Source: Paractinoplanes durhamensis
GTDB taxonomy: Bacteria > Actinomycetota > Actinomycetes > Mycobacteriales > Micromonosporaceae
Direction: 5' to 3'
Length of the DNA: 64,000 nucleotides
Assembly: GCF_016862175.1 (NCBI RefSeq)
Contig: NZ_BOML01000002.1
Coordinates: forward strand, 183,110 to 247,109
Of this stretch, positions 46,357 to 56,614 are shown in pieces (position 1 is the stretch's first letter; each line of letters starts with the position of its first letter). The notes beneath the pieces are model-generated. The model worked only from the letters and a program-made list of their open reading frames with translations, was not told the origin of the DNA and did not search any database. A program made the position numbers and the translations under genes.

Positions 46357-47154
46357 ATGGTGATTTTCCGGCCCCTGCGGGGGCGGGATCTGGCGTTGCG
46401 GGCGGCGGCGGTGACCTTCTATGCCGGCATCGCGGTGGTGCCGATCTCGCTGCTGGCGATCTGGGTGACCGGGCAGGTCGCCGGGGCCGGGCGGGTGCGG
46501 CGGCTGACCGGGCACACCATCGCGGCGCTGCCGGACGCGATCGGGGCGCCGCGGGCGCTGGCCGCGCTGATCGACGCGGGCCTGCATCTCACGCCGCTGA
46601 TGGCGCTGGCCAGGCTGCTGCCGGCCACGCTCTACGGGGAGGGGGTGCGGCGCGCCTTCGTCTCGCTGCGCGAGCCGGACCGCGGCGATGCCGCGGTGGG
46701 CTGGAAGGGCCGGTTGCTCTGGCTGCCGCTGCTGGCGGCGGCGCCGGCGCTGCTGCTGGCGATGTTTCTCGCGCTCCCGACGACAAGTTCCTTATGGGTA
46801 CGCGGTGGATGGCACGCGGTTCTCGCGGTGGTCCTGTCCTTCCTCAGCTGCTGGCTGGTGCTCACCCCGGTGGTGATCTGGGTCTTCCGCTACGTCGCCC
46901 CCGGCCGGCCGGACCGGCTGGTCACCGTGCTGGTCGGCTCGTTCACCGCGGCCAACCTGGCCGGTTTCCTGCACGGCTTCGTGCTGTTCTGCTCGCTGCC
47001 GCTGGACCTGGGCACGCCGTTCGGCGGATTCGACCAGATCGGCGGCACGGTCGCGGTCGGGCTGTGGCTCTACCTGTTCCATGTGATCCTGCTCGCCGGG
47101 TACGCCGCGACCCGCTCGCTCTCCGCCTCCCGTTCGGCCGCGCGCGGGGCCTGA
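46357..47154 (+). CDS. YihY/BrkB-type membrane protein
   Basis: A 265-residue protein with about six hydrophobic helices. The N-terminal segment [31 protein letters not shown] matches the start of the YihY/BrkB (once called RNase BN) family, and the C-terminal [29 protein letters not shown] matches its last conserved block. The ATG at 46357 has TGGAGA six bases upstream; a GTG at 46342 is possible. The longer frame overlaps the divergent dxr start and is not used. Function of the family is unsettled. Confidence 0.85.
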   Translation: MVIFRPLRGRDLALRAAAVTFYAGIAVVPISLLAIWVTGQVAGAGRVRRLTGHTIAALPDAIGAPRALAALIDAGLHLTPLMALARLLPATLYGEGVRRAFVSLREPDRGDAAVGWKGRLLWLPLLAAAPALLLAMFLALPTTSSLWVRGGWHAVLAVVLSFLSCWLVLTPVVIWVFRYVAPGRPDRLVTVLVGSFTAANLAGFLHGFVLFCSLPLDLGTPFGGFDQIGGTVAVGLWLYLFHVILLAGYAATRSLSASRSAARGA

Positions 47155-47227
47155 ACAACTCTGCGCTACTTTTCGCATACGAAACGCTGAAGCGCCATCC
47201 CATCGACCCGCGCTACGCTCGCTCGTC

Positions 47228-48826
47228 ATGACCCCCTTCCCCGCCCAGACCGACGTCGTGATCATCGGCTCCGGTCACAACGGCCTCGTCTCCGCGATTC
47301 TGCTGGCCCGGGCCGGGCTCGACGTCGTCGTGCTCGAGTCGGCCGGTGTGCTGGGCGGGGCGACCCGCACCGAGCACCCGTTCGCCAAGGTGCCCGGTCT
47401 CGGCCAGTCCACCGGGTCCTACCTTCTCGGCCTCATGCCGCCGGAGCTGCTGCGCACCCTCGATGTGGACATTCCGGTGCTGCGCCGGGACCCGCACTAC
47501 TTCCTGCCCACCCCAGGTCCGGCCGGCTCGCCCTACCTGCTGTTCGGGCGCGACCGCGCGGACACCCGGGCGCAGATGGAGAAGTTCTTCTCGCCCCGCG
47601 ACATCGCCGCCGACGAGCAGCTCGCGGTCGAGATCGCCGCGCTGCGCTCCGACCTGGCCCCGGCCTGGCTGGAGGAGCCGTCCAGCGTCGAGGCGATCGC
47701 CGACCGGCACATCCGGCCGCAGCTGCAGAGCACGTTCATCGACCTGGTGCGCGGCTCGGTCGCCGACTACCTTGCCCGGTTCGGCTTCAAGAGCGAGCTG
47801 CTGCAGAGCATGTACGCGGTGACCGACGGTCTCTCCGGCCTCAACGCCGGCCCCGACGACCCGGGCACCGGCCACAACTTCCTGGTGCACAACATGTGCC
47901 GGCTGCCCGGCGCGGACGGCACCTGGATGATCGCGCAGGGCGGGATGGGCACGGTGTCGCGCACGTTCGCCGACGCGGCCCGCGCGGCCGGCGCCCAGAT
48001 CTTCACCGACGCCCGGGTCGCGGCGGTCACCGTCGACGGCGGCGCCGCCAGTGGCGTCGTGCTGGCCGACGGCCGCTCGGTGCAGGCCCGGGTGGTGCTC
48101 GGTGCGTGCGACCCCTACCAGCTGATGAGCCTGGTCCCGGACGGGGTGCTGCCGGCCGCGCTGACCACGCACATGGAGTCGGTCCGGCGGCCGGGCACCA
48201 CGCTCAAGGTCAACCTGGCGCTGCGCGACCTGCCCGCCTTCTCCTGCCTGCCGGCCGGGTCACCGTCGCCGTTCGGCTCGACGATCCACCTGCTGCCGGG
48301 GTCGGCCGGGCTGTCCGGCGCCACCGACGACCGGGAGTCGCCGATGGCGGCCCTGCGGGCCATGTGGGGCGAGGTCCAGGCGGGCCGGCTGCCGGCCGAG
48401 CCGACCATCGAGTGGTACGTGCACACCACGGTCGACCCGTCGCTGCAGGACCCGGCCGGCCACCACTCGTCGGCGCTGTTCGTGCAGTCGGTGCCCTACG
48501 AGCTGGCCGGCACCACCTGGGCGGACGCGCTGCCGGGCTACGTCCAGCAGCTCCTGGCCATCTGCGATCGCTATGCGCCGGGCACGTCCGACCTGGTGGC
48601 GGACGTCATGCCGCTGACCCCGCCGGGCATCGAGGAGCACTTCGGCATCACCGGCGGGCACATCCACCACGTCGACAACACGGTGGCCTTCGACGAGCGG
48701 ATGCCCTATTTCACCGGCGTGGACGGCCTCTACGCGGGCTCCGCGGGCACTCACCCGGCCGGCAGCGTCATCGGCGCGGCGGGCCACAACGTGGCCCAGC
48801 GCATCCTTGCCGACCTGGGCAAGTAG
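47228..48826 (+). CDS. CrtI-like FAD-dependent oxidoreductase (phytoene dehydrogenase-related)
   Basis: A 532-residue flavoprotein with the dinucleotide-binding start TDVVIIGSGHNGLVSAILLARAGLDVVVLE and the GGATRTE motif, and a C-terminal FAD-binding segment GVDGLYAGSAGTHPAGSVIGAAGHNVAQRIL. Similarity is to the broad phytoene-desaturase-related group (including pyridine nucleotide-disulphide oxidoreductase domain 2-type proteins), not specifically to a carotenoid pathway, since no crt genes are nearby. ATG start. Substrate not assignable. Confidence 0.92.
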   Translation: MTPFPAQTDVVIIGSGHNGLVSAILLARAGLDVVVLESAGVLGGATRTEHPFAKVPGLGQSTGSYLLGLMPPELLRTLDVDIPVLRRDPHYFLPTPGPAGSPYLLFGRDRADTRAQMEKFFSPRDIAADEQLAVEIAALRSDLAPAWLEEPSSVEAIADRHIRPQLQSTFIDLVRGSVADYLARFGFKSELLQSMYAVTDGLSGLNAGPDDPGTGHNFLVHNMCRLPGADGTWMIAQGGMGTVSRTFADAARAAGAQIFTDARVAAVTVDGGAASGVVLADGRSVQARVVLGACDPYQLMSLVPDGVLPAALTTHMESVRRPGTTLKVNLALRDLPAFSCLPAGSPSPFGSTIHLLPGSAGLSGATDDRESPMAALRAMWGEVQAGRLPAEPTIEWYVHTTVDPSLQDPAGHHSSALFVQSVPYELAGTTWADALPGYVQQLLAICDRYAPGTSDLVADVMPLTPPGIEEHFGITGGHIHHVDNTVAFDERMPYFTGVDGLYAGSAGTHPAGSVIGAAGHNVAQRILADLGK

Positions 48827-48981
48827 CTTTTTGGGTTGCAGCGCAACCACTCACGCAGGTCGCCCGGGTGGGTCGAGCGTTCTGGGCGCCCTGCGCCCTG
48901 CTCGGCCCGCCCGGGTCCCGGCGGGAGCGACGGTCCGTACCCACCACCCGGGCACGACCGCATTCATTTGATCTTGAAGGT

Positions 48982-50535
48982 TTAAGCGTTCTTCTCGGCG
49001 CGGATCTTGTGGCCCACGCTGGTGAGGCAGCGGCCGCTCGGCAGGTCGAACTTCCAGCCGTGCAGCTGGCAGGTCAGGGTGTTGCCGTCGACGATGCCGA
49101 AGCGGCTGAGGTCGGCCTTGAGGTGCGGGCAGCGGCGCTGGACGGTCCACTCGCCGAGTTGCGTGTCCTCGGACTCGACCGCCTTCTCGTGCTCGTCGTA
49201 CCAGCCCTCGGCGTACTGCAGGCGCTCCTCGGAGAGGCACTTGAAGAAGGCGTAGACGAACTCGTTGTACTGACCGATGCGGGCGGCGGAGAAACGGCAG
49301 CTCAGGAACAGCGAGTTGACCCAGTCGCCCTCGTCGATGTGGATCAGGTGCTCGATCAGCGCGCGGCCGGTCTTGAAGCGGTAGCGGACCTTCTCGTCGG
49401 CGTAGGGGCGCACCTGCTTGCCGGGGAAGTCGACGACGATGCTCTCGATCACCTCGCCGCTCGTGCCGAAGCTGTCGGTGAGGTCGAAGCGGACCGGGCC
49501 GCCGACGCCCTGCGCCATGTAGATCGACTCTTCGAGCAGGGGCTCGATGCGCTTCTTGAGCTCGCCCAGCACGTCGATCTCGGGGTGCCGCCAGCTTGCC
49601 TTCTCGGCCGCGATGATCGGGGCCTTGCGCTCCCGCATCTCCTCGAGGTGCTGCTTCTTGTTCTTGAAGAACTCGGCGAGGTCGGTCGGGTGCGTCGTGG
49701 TCGCTTCTTTTTCCGACAGTTCGGTCACCGAGCCGGGCAGCAGGACGATGCCGTTCGTGCCGCCGACCTTGGCGTACTCCTCGAGGAAGACGCCCTGGTC
49801 GGGGAAGATGTTGCCCTCGTCGCCGAAGATGTCGTTGAACTGCCACAGCTCGTCGTCGAGGAAGCAGGGCGGGCCGGCGATCGGGAAGACGTGGTCGGCC
49901 TTCAGGTCGTCGATGTAGCGCCAGGTGCGGTCGAACTGGCGGTCGCGCTTCTGCTTGCCGAACGCCGTCTTGGCCGACTCGGGCAGCTCGTAGACCATCG
50001 GGTACCAGATCGCGCCGGAGAACTGCAGCATGTGCGCGTGCACGTGGCCCAGCTCGGCGAAGATGCCCAGGTCGGTGGGGCGGGCGTCGTTCTGGTTGAG
50101 CACCCGGATGCCCTCGTGCTCGATCCAGAGCGACGAGTCGCCGATCGGGCCGTCGGTCGGGCTGATCAGCGCCTGGATCATCACCTTGAGGCCGCCGTCG
50201 AGCTCGTGCACCTCGTTCGACTTCGTCTTGAAGAACTTGGTGAAGCCCAGCTCCCGCAGCTCGTCCTCGAGCTGACTGGTCGGGTACTCCGGCAGCAGGA
50301 CGGTCGCCTTCTTGCTGATGTTCTCTTTCAGGTTCTTCGCGTCGAAGTGGTCCCGGTGCAGGTGGGAGACGTAGAGGTAGTCGACGTCGCCCAGTTCCTT
50401 CCAGTCCAGCAGCGAATTATCGGGAAAGGGAAACCATGAGGCGAAATATGCGGGATTGACCCACGGGTCGCACAAAATGCTGCCGGCGGACGTTTCGATC
50501 CGCATGCTGGCGTGGCCGGTGCCCGTGATCCGCAC
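48982..50535 (-). CDS. metallo-beta-lactamase-fold hydrolase fused to a C-terminal Rieske [2Fe-2S] domain
   Basis: A 517-residue protein. Residues 1-260 are a metallo-beta-lactamase fold of the UlaG-like kind (GTGHASMRIET, SILCDPWVNP, VSHLHRDHFD with His58, His60, Asp62 and His63). A helical middle follows, and residues about 420-517 are a Rieske domain with RRCPHLKADLS and CQLHGWKFDL: Cys469, His471, Cys489, His492, spaced CxH-17-CxxH. Domain content resembles CMP-sialate hydroxylase-type proteins with the order reversed. GTG start with GAGGAGGAA upstream. Likely a redox-coupled hydroxylase or hydrolase; substrate unknown. Confidence 0.88.
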   Translation of the reverse strand: MRITGTGHASMRIETSAGSILCDPWVNPAYFASWFPFPDNSLLDWKELGDVDYLYVSHLHRDHFDAKNLKENISKKATVLLPEYPTSQLEDELRELGFTKFFKTKSNEVHELDGGLKVMIQALISPTDGPIGDSSLWIEHEGIRVLNQNDARPTDLGIFAELGHVHAHMLQFSGAIWYPMVYELPESAKTAFGKQKRDRQFDRTWRYIDDLKADHVFPIAGPPCFLDDELWQFNDIFGDEGNIFPDQGVFLEEYAKVGGTNGIVLLPGSVTELSEKEATTTHPTDLAEFFKNKKQHLEEMRERKAPIIAAEKASWRHPEIDVLGELKKRIEPLLEESIYMAQGVGGPVRFDLTDSFGTSGEVIESIVVDFPGKQVRPYADEKVRYRFKTGRALIEHLIHIDEGDWVNSLFLSCRFSAARIGQYNEFVYAFFKCLSEERLQYAEGWYDEHEKAVESEDTQLGEWTVQRRCPHLKADLSRFGIVDGNTLTCQLHGWKFDLPSGRCLTSVGHKIRAEKNA

Positions 50536-50660
50536 TTTCAGTTCCTCCTCGTCGTCGACCGACGGCCTCGAAGGTACCCGGTCCGGGTTGGTGGCTTGCG
50601 TGCGGAGCCGACATGCGAGACTTGACGGGTTGAGATCGCCTTCGAGGGAGGACTTTCGGC

Positions 50661-50894
50661 GTGTCTGCGGAACAAGACCCGGTCTACGCTCCCGACCAGC
50701 TCAAGCCGGGCAACCGGAAGATGGCCCGGCGCGGTGCCCTCGGCACGGCCGCCGCGATGCTGCTCTTCTTCTGGGGCAACCACGAAGGCAACACCGAGAA
50801 CATCTACCTCTTGCTCTTCGCGGTTGGCCTGGTCGGCATCGTGATCGCCGACGCCCTGCTGCGGCGCAACGGGCTCAAGCCCAACGACCAGTAG
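50661..50894 (+). CDS. DUF2631 small membrane protein
   Basis: A 77-residue protein with a hydrophilic start (DQLKPGNRKMARR) and two membrane helices, the first containing FFWGNHEGNTEN at its outer edge and the second ending ADALLRRNGLKPN. The NHEGN and LLRRNGL parts match the DUF2631 family, found beside rlmN/cdsA or dxr in actinobacteria. GTG start with GGGAGG nine bases upstream. A clean terminator follows. Function unknown. Confidence 0.88.
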   Translation: MSAEQDPVYAPDQLKPGNRKMARRGALGTAAAMLLFFWGNHEGNTENIYLLLFAVGLVGIVIADALLRRNGLKPNDQ

Positions 50895-50903
50895 ACAGCA
50901 CGG

Positions 50904-50930
50904 AAAAGGCCCGCTTTCGCGGGCCTTTTT
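50904..50930 (+). terminator. intrinsic terminator after the DUF2631 gene
   Basis: An 11-bp stem AAAAGGCCCGC / GCGGGCCTTTT with loop TTTC and a T run on the plus strand, ten bases past the stop. A-T pairs at its base also give a T run on the minus strand, so it can serve the convergent DivIVA-like gene as well. Confidence 0.9.
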
Positions 50931-50945
50931 CAGTTTCGGTAGCTC

Positions 50946-52049
50946 CTAGCGGTGCCGCAGCAGGATGTCCTTGACCTCGCGCAGGGCGGCGTCCACCTCG
51001 GCCTCGAAGTAACCGCCCGGCACCAGGCCGAACTGCAGCATGTCCAGTTCGTTCTCCGGCACCGGCATCGGGCCGCGACCGGTCATCGCCTGCAGAATCC
51101 CCTCGAACAGGCGATCCACCTGCATCGGGTCGTAGCCGCTGCCGAACCGGCGCACCTGGAACGTCCGGCGCAGCTGGTCGACCCGGTAGAGCTCGCCACC
51201 CGGCTCGCCCATCGGCGGCGGGAGCTGCGGCTGCTGACCGTAGCCGCTGCCCGTCGGGGCACCGCTCATCGGCGGACCGGACATCGGCGGAGCGCTCATC
51301 GGGGCGCCACCGTAGCCGCCACGGGGGTCGGGCTCGCCGTAACCGCCGCGCGGGTCCTCCCGCTGCGGCATCCGGATCTCGGCGGTCATGTCGGTCTTGC
51401 CGTGCCGACCGGCCTCGAAGCCGTCGAAGCCGCCGGTGTCGTAGCCGCTCGGGTCGTAGCCGGGCGGCGGGCCGGAACGCTGCGGGAGCTGCTGCTGCTG
51501 AGGCTGCTGCTGGCCGTACGGCGACTGCGCGGGCTCCTCGTAGCGGCCGTAGGGGTCGCCGGTCGGCATCTGCGGGCGCTGCTGCATCTGCTGCGGCTGC
51601 ATCCGGTCGTCACGGATCGGCGGGGCGGGCAGGCGCTCGGTCGGCGGGGCCATCCGGCTCGCCATGCCACCGCCCATCCCACCGGACGGGGCGCCGCCCA
51701 TGGCGGCGCTGCGGCCGGCCATGCCGCCGCCGGTGTTGATGCTGCCGGTGGTGAGGCCACCGCGGAGCGAGTCACGCATCGGGTCCGGAGCGCCGGGACG
51801 GCCGCCCCGGTCCTCGAGCTCGGCCAGCTGGCGCTCGACCCGGTCGAGGTGCAGGTCGACCTGCCACTCGTCGTAGCCGCCGAAGCGCACCCGGAAGACG
51901 ACGTCGTGCACCTCCTGGGCGCCGACCGGCGCACCGACCGACTCGCCGGCCAGCGTGGCCTCGACCCGGTCCAGGAAGCTGTCGACCTCGTCGACCTTGT
52001 AGCCGCGCCGCAGCGCACGCCGCCGGAAACGCTGCCCCTGACTCGTCAC
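50946..52049 (-). CDS. DivIVA-domain protein with two DivIVA motifs
   Basis: A 367-residue protein. The N-terminal segment RFRRRALRRGYKVDEVDSFLDRVEATL and the C-terminal LRRTFQVRRFGSGYDPMQVDRLFEGILQAMTG are both DivIVA-type N-terminal motifs; they are joined by a long Pro/Gln/Gly-rich, probably disordered linker (positions about 110-290) with repeated GGYGEPDPRGGYG and PMSGPPMSG stretches. No long coiled coil is visible, unlike Wag31. It probably binds membranes or polar growth machinery. The GTG at 52049 has GGGAG five bases upstream; the frame to 52265 overlaps rlmN. Confidence 0.85.
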   Translation of the reverse strand: MTSQGQRFRRRALRRGYKVDEVDSFLDRVEATLAGESVGAPVGAQEVHDVVFRVRFGGYDEWQVDLHLDRVERQLAELEDRGGRPGAPDPMRDSLRGGLTTGSINTGGGMAGRSAAMGGAPSGGMGGGMASRMAPPTERLPAPPIRDDRMQPQQMQQRPQMPTGDPYGRYEEPAQSPYGQQQPQQQQLPQRSGPPPGYDPSGYDTGGFDGFEAGRHGKTDMTAEIRMPQREDPRGGYGEPDPRGGYGGAPMSAPPMSGPPMSGAPTGSGYGQQPQLPPPMGEPGGELYRVDQLRRTFQVRRFGSGYDPMQVDRLFEGILQAMTGRGPMPVPENELDMLQFGLVPGGYFEAEVDAALREVKDILLRHR

Positions 52050-52086
52050 AACGTCTCCCACTCCGCTCGCTGGGACCTGCGCCCAG

Positions 52087-53262
52087 TCACTGTGCCACCT
52101 CCGCGTCGGCCGCGCCCCCTGCGCTTGCCTCCGTGAGCTCGCCCGCAGCCAACTGGCCGCACGCGCCGTCGATCTCCCGGCCCCGGGTGTCGCGGACCGT
52201 CGTTGCCACCCCGGCCTCGCGCAGCCGGTGGACGAACTCGCGCTCGACCGGTTTCGGACTCGCATCCCACTTGCTGCCCGGTGTCGGGTTCAGCGGGATG
52301 AGATTCACATGCGCCAGCTTGCCGCGCAGCAGCCTACCGAGGAGGTCGGCACGCCAGGGCTGGTCGTTCACGTCCCTGATCAGGGCATATTCGATTGAGA
52401 TCCGGCGACCGGTCCGAGCCCCGTAATCAAACGCGGCATCGAGAACCTCGGCCACCTTCCAACGCTGGTTGACGGGCACTAGCTCATCGCGCAGATCATC
52501 ATCGGGGGCATGCAGGGACAGCGCAAGGGTCACGTGAAGCTCTTCCGCGATCAACCGGCGCATTGCGGGCACGAGACCCACGGTTGAGACGGTTATGTGC
52601 CGTTGCGAAAGTCCGAGGCCTTCCGGCGCCGGGGCGGTCAGCCGCCGGACGGCCTCGATCACCCGGGGGTAATTGGCCAGTGGCTCGCCCATGCCCATGA
52701 ACACCACGCGGGACAGCCGCGGCGGTGAACCGGTGACCTTGCCGCTCGCGGCGACCCCGGCCAGATAGACCACCTGGTCGACGATCTCGGCGATCGAGAG
52801 GTTGCGGGTCAGGCCCTGCTGGCCGGTCGCGCAGAACGGGCAGGCCATGCCGCAGCCGGCCTGGCTGGAGACGCAGGCGGTCACCCTGTCCGGGTAGCCC
52901 ATCAGCACGCTCTCGACCAGCGCGCCGTCGTGCAGCCGCCACAGCGTCTTGCGGGTCGCGCCGTCGTCGCAGGCCAGCTCCCGGACCGGGGTCAGCAGCG
53001 TGGGCAGCAGGTCGTCGGTCAGCCGGGCCCGCGAAGCGGCGGGCAGATCGGTCATCGCCTCGACGTCACGCACCAGCCGGCCGAAGTAGTGGGTGGAGAT
53101 CTGCTTGGCGCGGAAGGCGGGCTCACCGAGCTCGGTGACCGCGGCCTTACGCGCAGCGAGGTCGAGGTCGGCGAGATGGCGAGGGGGCATCGACGGGCGA
53201 CGCCGGGTTTGCACCGCGTCGGGCTGGTCGGGGCTGATCGGGATGACCGGAAGAATCGTCAT
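52087..53262 (-). CDS. rlmN: dual-specificity RNA methyltransferase RlmN
   Basis: Radical-SAM enzyme making 2-methyladenosine at A2503 of 23S rRNA and A37 of some tRNAs. The 391-residue protein has the cluster motif [16 protein letters not shown] (CxxxCxxC), [12 protein letters not shown], and a C-terminal [32 protein letters not shown] with the second catalytic Cys. ATG start. It lies between cdsA and the DivIVA-like gene in the usual actinobacterial order. Confidence 0.97.
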   Translation of the reverse strand: MTILPVIPISPDQPDAVQTRRRPSMPPRHLADLDLAARKAAVTELGEPAFRAKQISTHYFGRLVRDVEAMTDLPAASRARLTDDLLPTLLTPVRELACDDGATRKTLWRLHDGALVESVLMGYPDRVTACVSSQAGCGMACPFCATGQQGLTRNLSIAEIVDQVVYLAGVAASGKVTGSPPRLSRVVFMGMGEPLANYPRVIEAVRRLTAPAPEGLGLSQRHITVSTVGLVPAMRRLIAEELHVTLALSLHAPDDDLRDELVPVNQRWKVAEVLDAAFDYGARTGRRISIEYALIRDVNDQPWRADLLGRLLRGKLAHVNLIPLNPTPGSKWDASPKPVEREFVHRLREAGVATTVRDTRGREIDGACGQLAAGELTEASAGGAADAEVAQ

Positions 53263-53299
53263 GGCGTATCCAGTGTCCCACGCCGCGCGAGTAGGCCTG

Positions 53300-54286
53300 T
53301 CATAGCAGGTTCGCGGAGATGACGGCGAACAGCAGGTAGGCGGTCGGCACCGCGAACAGGATCGAATCGAGCCGGTCCATCACGCCGCCGTGGCCGGGAA
53401 GCAGGTTGCTCATGTCCTTGACGCCGAGGTCGCGCTTCAACATCGACTCGGCCAGGTCGCCGACCACCGCCACCACCGAGATGACCGCACCGAAGAGCAG
53501 GCCCCAGTAGGACGGGATGTCGAGCAGGAAGTAGAGGAGCAGCGCGCTGCCGATGGCCGAGGCGCAGATCGAGCCGGCGAAGCCCTCCCACGTCTTGCCC
53601 GGGCTGATCGACGGGGCCATCTTGTGCCGGCCGAGGAAGACCCCGGACGCGTAGCCGCCGGTGTCCGAGAGCACCACGGCGAGCAGCGTGCAGAGCACCC
53701 GCCAGCGGCCGTCGCCGTCGGCGTCCGGCTGCTGCAGGAGGATCGCGAAGCTGAGCAGGAACGGCACGTAGACCGCGACCATCAGGATCGCGGTGAAGTC
53801 CCGGCGCACCGAGCCGAACCCGTCGGCGACCCGCCACACCAGGGCGGCGAGGATCGTCACCGCCAGGCCGATGACCAGCGAGTCGGCGCCGTCGTAGTAG
53901 GCCAGGGCGGTCATCACCACGGCGCCGGCCATCAGTGGGATCAGCGGCGCCTTGGCGCCGGTCTTGCGCAGCGCGTTGGCCATCTCCCAGGCACCGGCGC
54001 AGGCGGCCACCACGATCACGCCGATGAACGCCGGCGGCCAGACCACCAGCGAGGCGAGCACCAGCAGGACCAGGCTGACGCCGACAGCGATGGCGGCGGG
54101 CAGGTTGCGGCCGGCGCGGCTCTTCGACTTGCCCGCCCGCCGCTTGCCTGGTCCTTTTTTCTCGGGCTCCGTCACATCTCCCAGATGCTCTGGTCGTGCC
54201 GCTTCGTCCGCGTGCCAGGCATGCGGCACCGACGCGTCTGTGTCGTTGCCGGATTTCTGCCCGGCACGCGGATCGAGGTAGGACAT
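53300..54286 (-). CDS. cdsA: phosphatidate cytidylyltransferase
   Basis: CdsA makes CDP-diacylglycerol from phosphatidate and CTP. The 328-residue protein has a long hydrophilic, basic N-terminus (about 60 residues, [19 protein letters not shown]), then about eight membrane helices, [13 protein letters not shown], and the family signature [31 protein letters not shown] start shares a base with the frr stop. The frame on the same strand that spans it (53259-54491) is a shadow and is not used. Confidence 0.96.
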   Translation of the reverse strand: MSYLDPRAGQKSGNDTDASVPHAWHADEAARPEHLGDVTEPEKKGPGKRRAGKSKSRAGRNLPAAIAVGVSLVLLVLASLVVWPPAFIGVIVVAACAGAWEMANALRKTGAKAPLIPLMAGAVVMTALAYYDGADSLVIGLAVTILAALVWRVADGFGSVRRDFTAILMVAVYVPFLLSFAILLQQPDADGDGRWRVLCTLLAVVLSDTGGYASGVFLGRHKMAPSISPGKTWEGFAGSICASAIGSALLLYFLLDIPSYWGLLFGAVISVVAVVGDLAESMLKRDLGVKDMSNLLPGHGGVMDRLDSILFAVPTAYLLFAVISANLL

Positions 54287-54843
54287 CAGACCTCGAGCAG
54301 CTCGGCTTCCTTGTGCTTGACGAGCTCGTCGACGATCGCAACGTACTTGTGCGTCGTGTCGTCGAGCTCCTTCTCGGCGCGACGGCCGTCGTCCTCGCCG
54401 GTCTCGCCGTCCTTGACCAGCTTGTCCAGCTGCTCCTTGGCGCGGCGGCGGATGTTGCGGATGGCCACCCGGCCCTCCTCCGCCTTGCCACGCGCGACCT
54501 TGATCATGTCGCGACGACGCTCCTCGGTCATCTGCGGCAGGTGGATCCGCAGCTGGGTGCCCTCGTTGTTCGGGTTGACGCCGAGGTCCGAGTCGCGGAT
54601 CGCCCGCTCGATCGGGCCGAGCTGGGTCGCGTCGTAGGGCTTGACGATGACCATGCGCGGCTCCGGGACGCCGACCGAGGCCATCTGCGTCACCGGCGTG
54701 GGCGCGCCGTAGTAGTCCACCAGGATCTTGGAGAACATCGCCGGAGTGGCCCGCCCGGTGCGGATCGCGGCGAACTCCTCCTTGGCGTGCTCGACGGCAC
54801 TTTCCATCTTCTCTTCGGCCTCGAAGAGGGTCTCGTCGATCAC
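54286..54843 (-). CDS. frr: ribosome recycling factor
   Basis: RRF splits post-termination ribosomes with EF-G. The 185-residue protein is of standard length with [80 protein letters not shown] and a C-terminal helix. GTG start with GGAGG upstream. Part of tsf-pyrH-frr-cdsA; the stop overlaps the cdsA start by one base. Confidence 0.98.
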   Translation of the reverse strand: MIDETLFEAEEKMESAVEHAKEEFAAIRTGRATPAMFSKILVDYYGAPTPVTQMASVGVPEPRMVIVKPYDATQLGPIERAIRDSDLGVNPNNEGTQLRIHLPQMTEERRRDMIKVARGKAEEGRVAIRNIRRRAKEQLDKLVKDGETGEDDGRRAEKELDDTTHKYVAIVDELVKHKEAELLEV

Positions 54844-54888
54844 CTGCTCTTCTCGCCTCCTTGCTGTTTCAGTGGGACGGTTTGGGCT

Positions 54889-55650
54889 TCAGGCCGTGAT
54901 CAGCGTGCCGATCTTGTCACCACTGACGGCTCGGACAATGGTGTCATCGCCCTCGGCGCCGAAGACCAGCATGGGCAGGTTGTTCTCCTCGCAGAGGCTG
55001 AACGCGGCCTGGTCGGCCACGCGCAGTCCGCGCTGGAGGATCTCCTGGTAGGTGGCGGTATCGATCTTCTGTGCGTCCGGGTCGACCCGGGGGTCGGCGG
55101 AGTAGACACCGTCGACGCCGTTCTTGCTCATCAGCACGATGTCGGCGTGGATCTCCAGCGCGCGCTGCGCGGTGACCGTGTCGGTGGAGAAATAAGGCAT
55201 GCCGGCGCCGGCGCCGAAGATCACGGCGCGGCCCTTCTCGAGATGCCGGATGGCGCGCAACGGGATATACGGCTCAGCGACCTGGGCCATCGTGATCGCG
55301 GTCTGCACCCGCGTCTCGATGCCTTCCTTCTCCAGGAAGTCCTGCAGGGCGAGCGCGTTCATCACGGTGCCGAGCATGCCCATGTAGTCGGCGCGGTTCC
55401 GGTCCATGCCGCGTTTCTGCAGCTCGGCGCCGCGGAAGAAGTTACCGCCGCCGACCACGATGGCGACCTGGATGCCGCGGCGGATGACGGTGGCGATCTG
55501 CCGGGCGATGCCCTGCACGACGTCGGGGTCGACGCCGACCGCGCCGCCGCCGAACACCTCGCCGGAGAGCTTCAGCACGACCCGACGGGGCCGCAAGGAC
55601 GGCGGAGTGGGATCGTCAACCGGAACTGCTTGCTCGGTCACCATCGTCAT
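54889..55650 (-). CDS. pyrH: uridylate kinase
   Basis: PyrH phosphorylates UMP to UDP in pyrimidine synthesis. The 253-residue protein begins after a short extension with [15 protein letters not shown], has [48 protein letters not shown] and the C-terminal [13 protein letters not shown] start with AAGGGAAGG eight bases upstream. Follows tsf in the conserved order. Confidence 0.97.
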   Translation of the reverse strand: MTMVTEQAVPVDDPTPPSLRPRRVVLKLSGEVFGGGAVGVDPDVVQGIARQIATVIRRGIQVAIVVGGGNFFRGAELQKRGMDRNRADYMGMLGTVMNALALQDFLEKEGIETRVQTAITMAQVAEPYIPLRAIRHLEKGRAVIFGAGAGMPYFSTDTVTAQRALEIHADIVLMSKNGVDGVYSADPRVDPDAQKIDTATYQEILQRGLRVADQAAFSLCEENNLPMLVFGAEGDDTIVRAVSGDKIGTLITA

Positions 55651-55750
55651 GAGACCCGCCTTCCCTTCATAGCCCAGCAGAGACCTTATGTGACGGGGAG
55701 GCCGGGCGCAGAATCGCGTTCCCGACCTCCCGTACCACTTGTGCTCGCTC

Positions 55751-56581
55751 TTACTCCTGGCCGACCTCGAAGCGGACGAACCGGGTGATGGTGAGCCCGG
55801 CCTCGTCGGCGATCTGCTTCACGGTCTTCTTGTTGTCGACCACGGAGGACTGCTCGAGGAGGACGTAGTCCTTGAAGAAGGAGTTCACCCGGCCCTCGAC
55901 GATCTTGGGCAGAGCCTTCTCCGGCTTGCCCTCCTCCTTGGCGGTCTCCTCGGCGATGCGGCGCTCCGAATCGACGACCTCGGACGGCACCTCCTCGCGG
56001 GAGAGGAAACGCGGGCGCATGGCGGCGATCTGCATGCCGACGCCACGAGCGTCGGCGTCGGCGGCCTCGTCGCTCTTGCCCTCGTACTGCACCAGCACGC
56101 CCACCTGCGGCGGCAGGTCCTGCGCCTTGCGGTGCAGGTAGACCGCGACGGTGCCGTCGAGGTTGACGAAACGGTTCAGGACGATCTTCTCGCCGATCTT
56201 GGCCGAGTATTCCTGGATCGTGTCCGCCACCGACTTGCCGTCGGGCAGGGTGGCCACCGACAGCGCGGCCGCGTCGGCCACGTTGCTGGCCGCGCCCAGC
56301 TCGACGAGCTGCTGGCCGAGGGCCACGAAGTCGGTGGTCTTGGCGACGAAGTCGGTCTCGCAGTTGAGCTCGAGCAGCGCGTTGCCGGTGTGCGCGACGA
56401 TGCCGTTGGCGGCGGTGCGGCCGGCCCGCTTGCCGACGTCCTTCGCACCCTTGATGCGAAGGAACTCGACCGACTTCTCGAAGTCGCCCTCGGACTCCTC
56501 GAGCGCCTTCTTGCAGTCCATCATGCCGGCACCGGTCAGGTCGCGGAGCTTCTTGACGTCCGCGGCGGTGTAGTTAGCCAT
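55751..56581 (-). CDS. tsf: elongation factor Ts
   Basis: EF-Ts exchanges GDP for GTP on EF-Tu. The 276-residue protein shows the N-terminal UBA-like domain [57 protein letters not shown], and a C-terminal [36 protein letters not shown] start. Lies 33 bases after rpsB on the same transcript. Confidence 0.98.
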   Translation of the reverse strand: MANYTAADVKKLRDLTGAGMMDCKKALEESEGDFEKSVEFLRIKGAKDVGKRAGRTAANGIVAHTGNALLELNCETDFVAKTTDFVALGQQLVELGAASNVADAAALSVATLPDGKSVADTIQEYSAKIGEKIVLNRFVNLDGTVAVYLHRKAQDLPPQVGVLVQYEGKSDEAADADARGVGMQIAAMRPRFLSREEVPSEVVDSERRIAEETAKEEGKPEKALPKIVEGRVNSFFKDYVLLEQSSVVDNKKTVKQIADEAGLTITRFVRFEVGQE

Positions 56582-56614
56582 GACTCTCTCTCGATGTCGT
56601 GTCTGGCGGCGTTC

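Noticed and set aside
47228..48826. Carotenoid biosynthesis cluster around the CrtI-like gene
   Set aside because: No phytoene synthase, GGPP synthase or cyclase gene is near; the MEP genes next to it are the ordinary dxr-rseP-ispG group.
53259..54491. 410-codon minus-strand frame overlapping cdsA
   Set aside because: Different frame from the CdsA protein that carries the family signature; no homology in its own frame.
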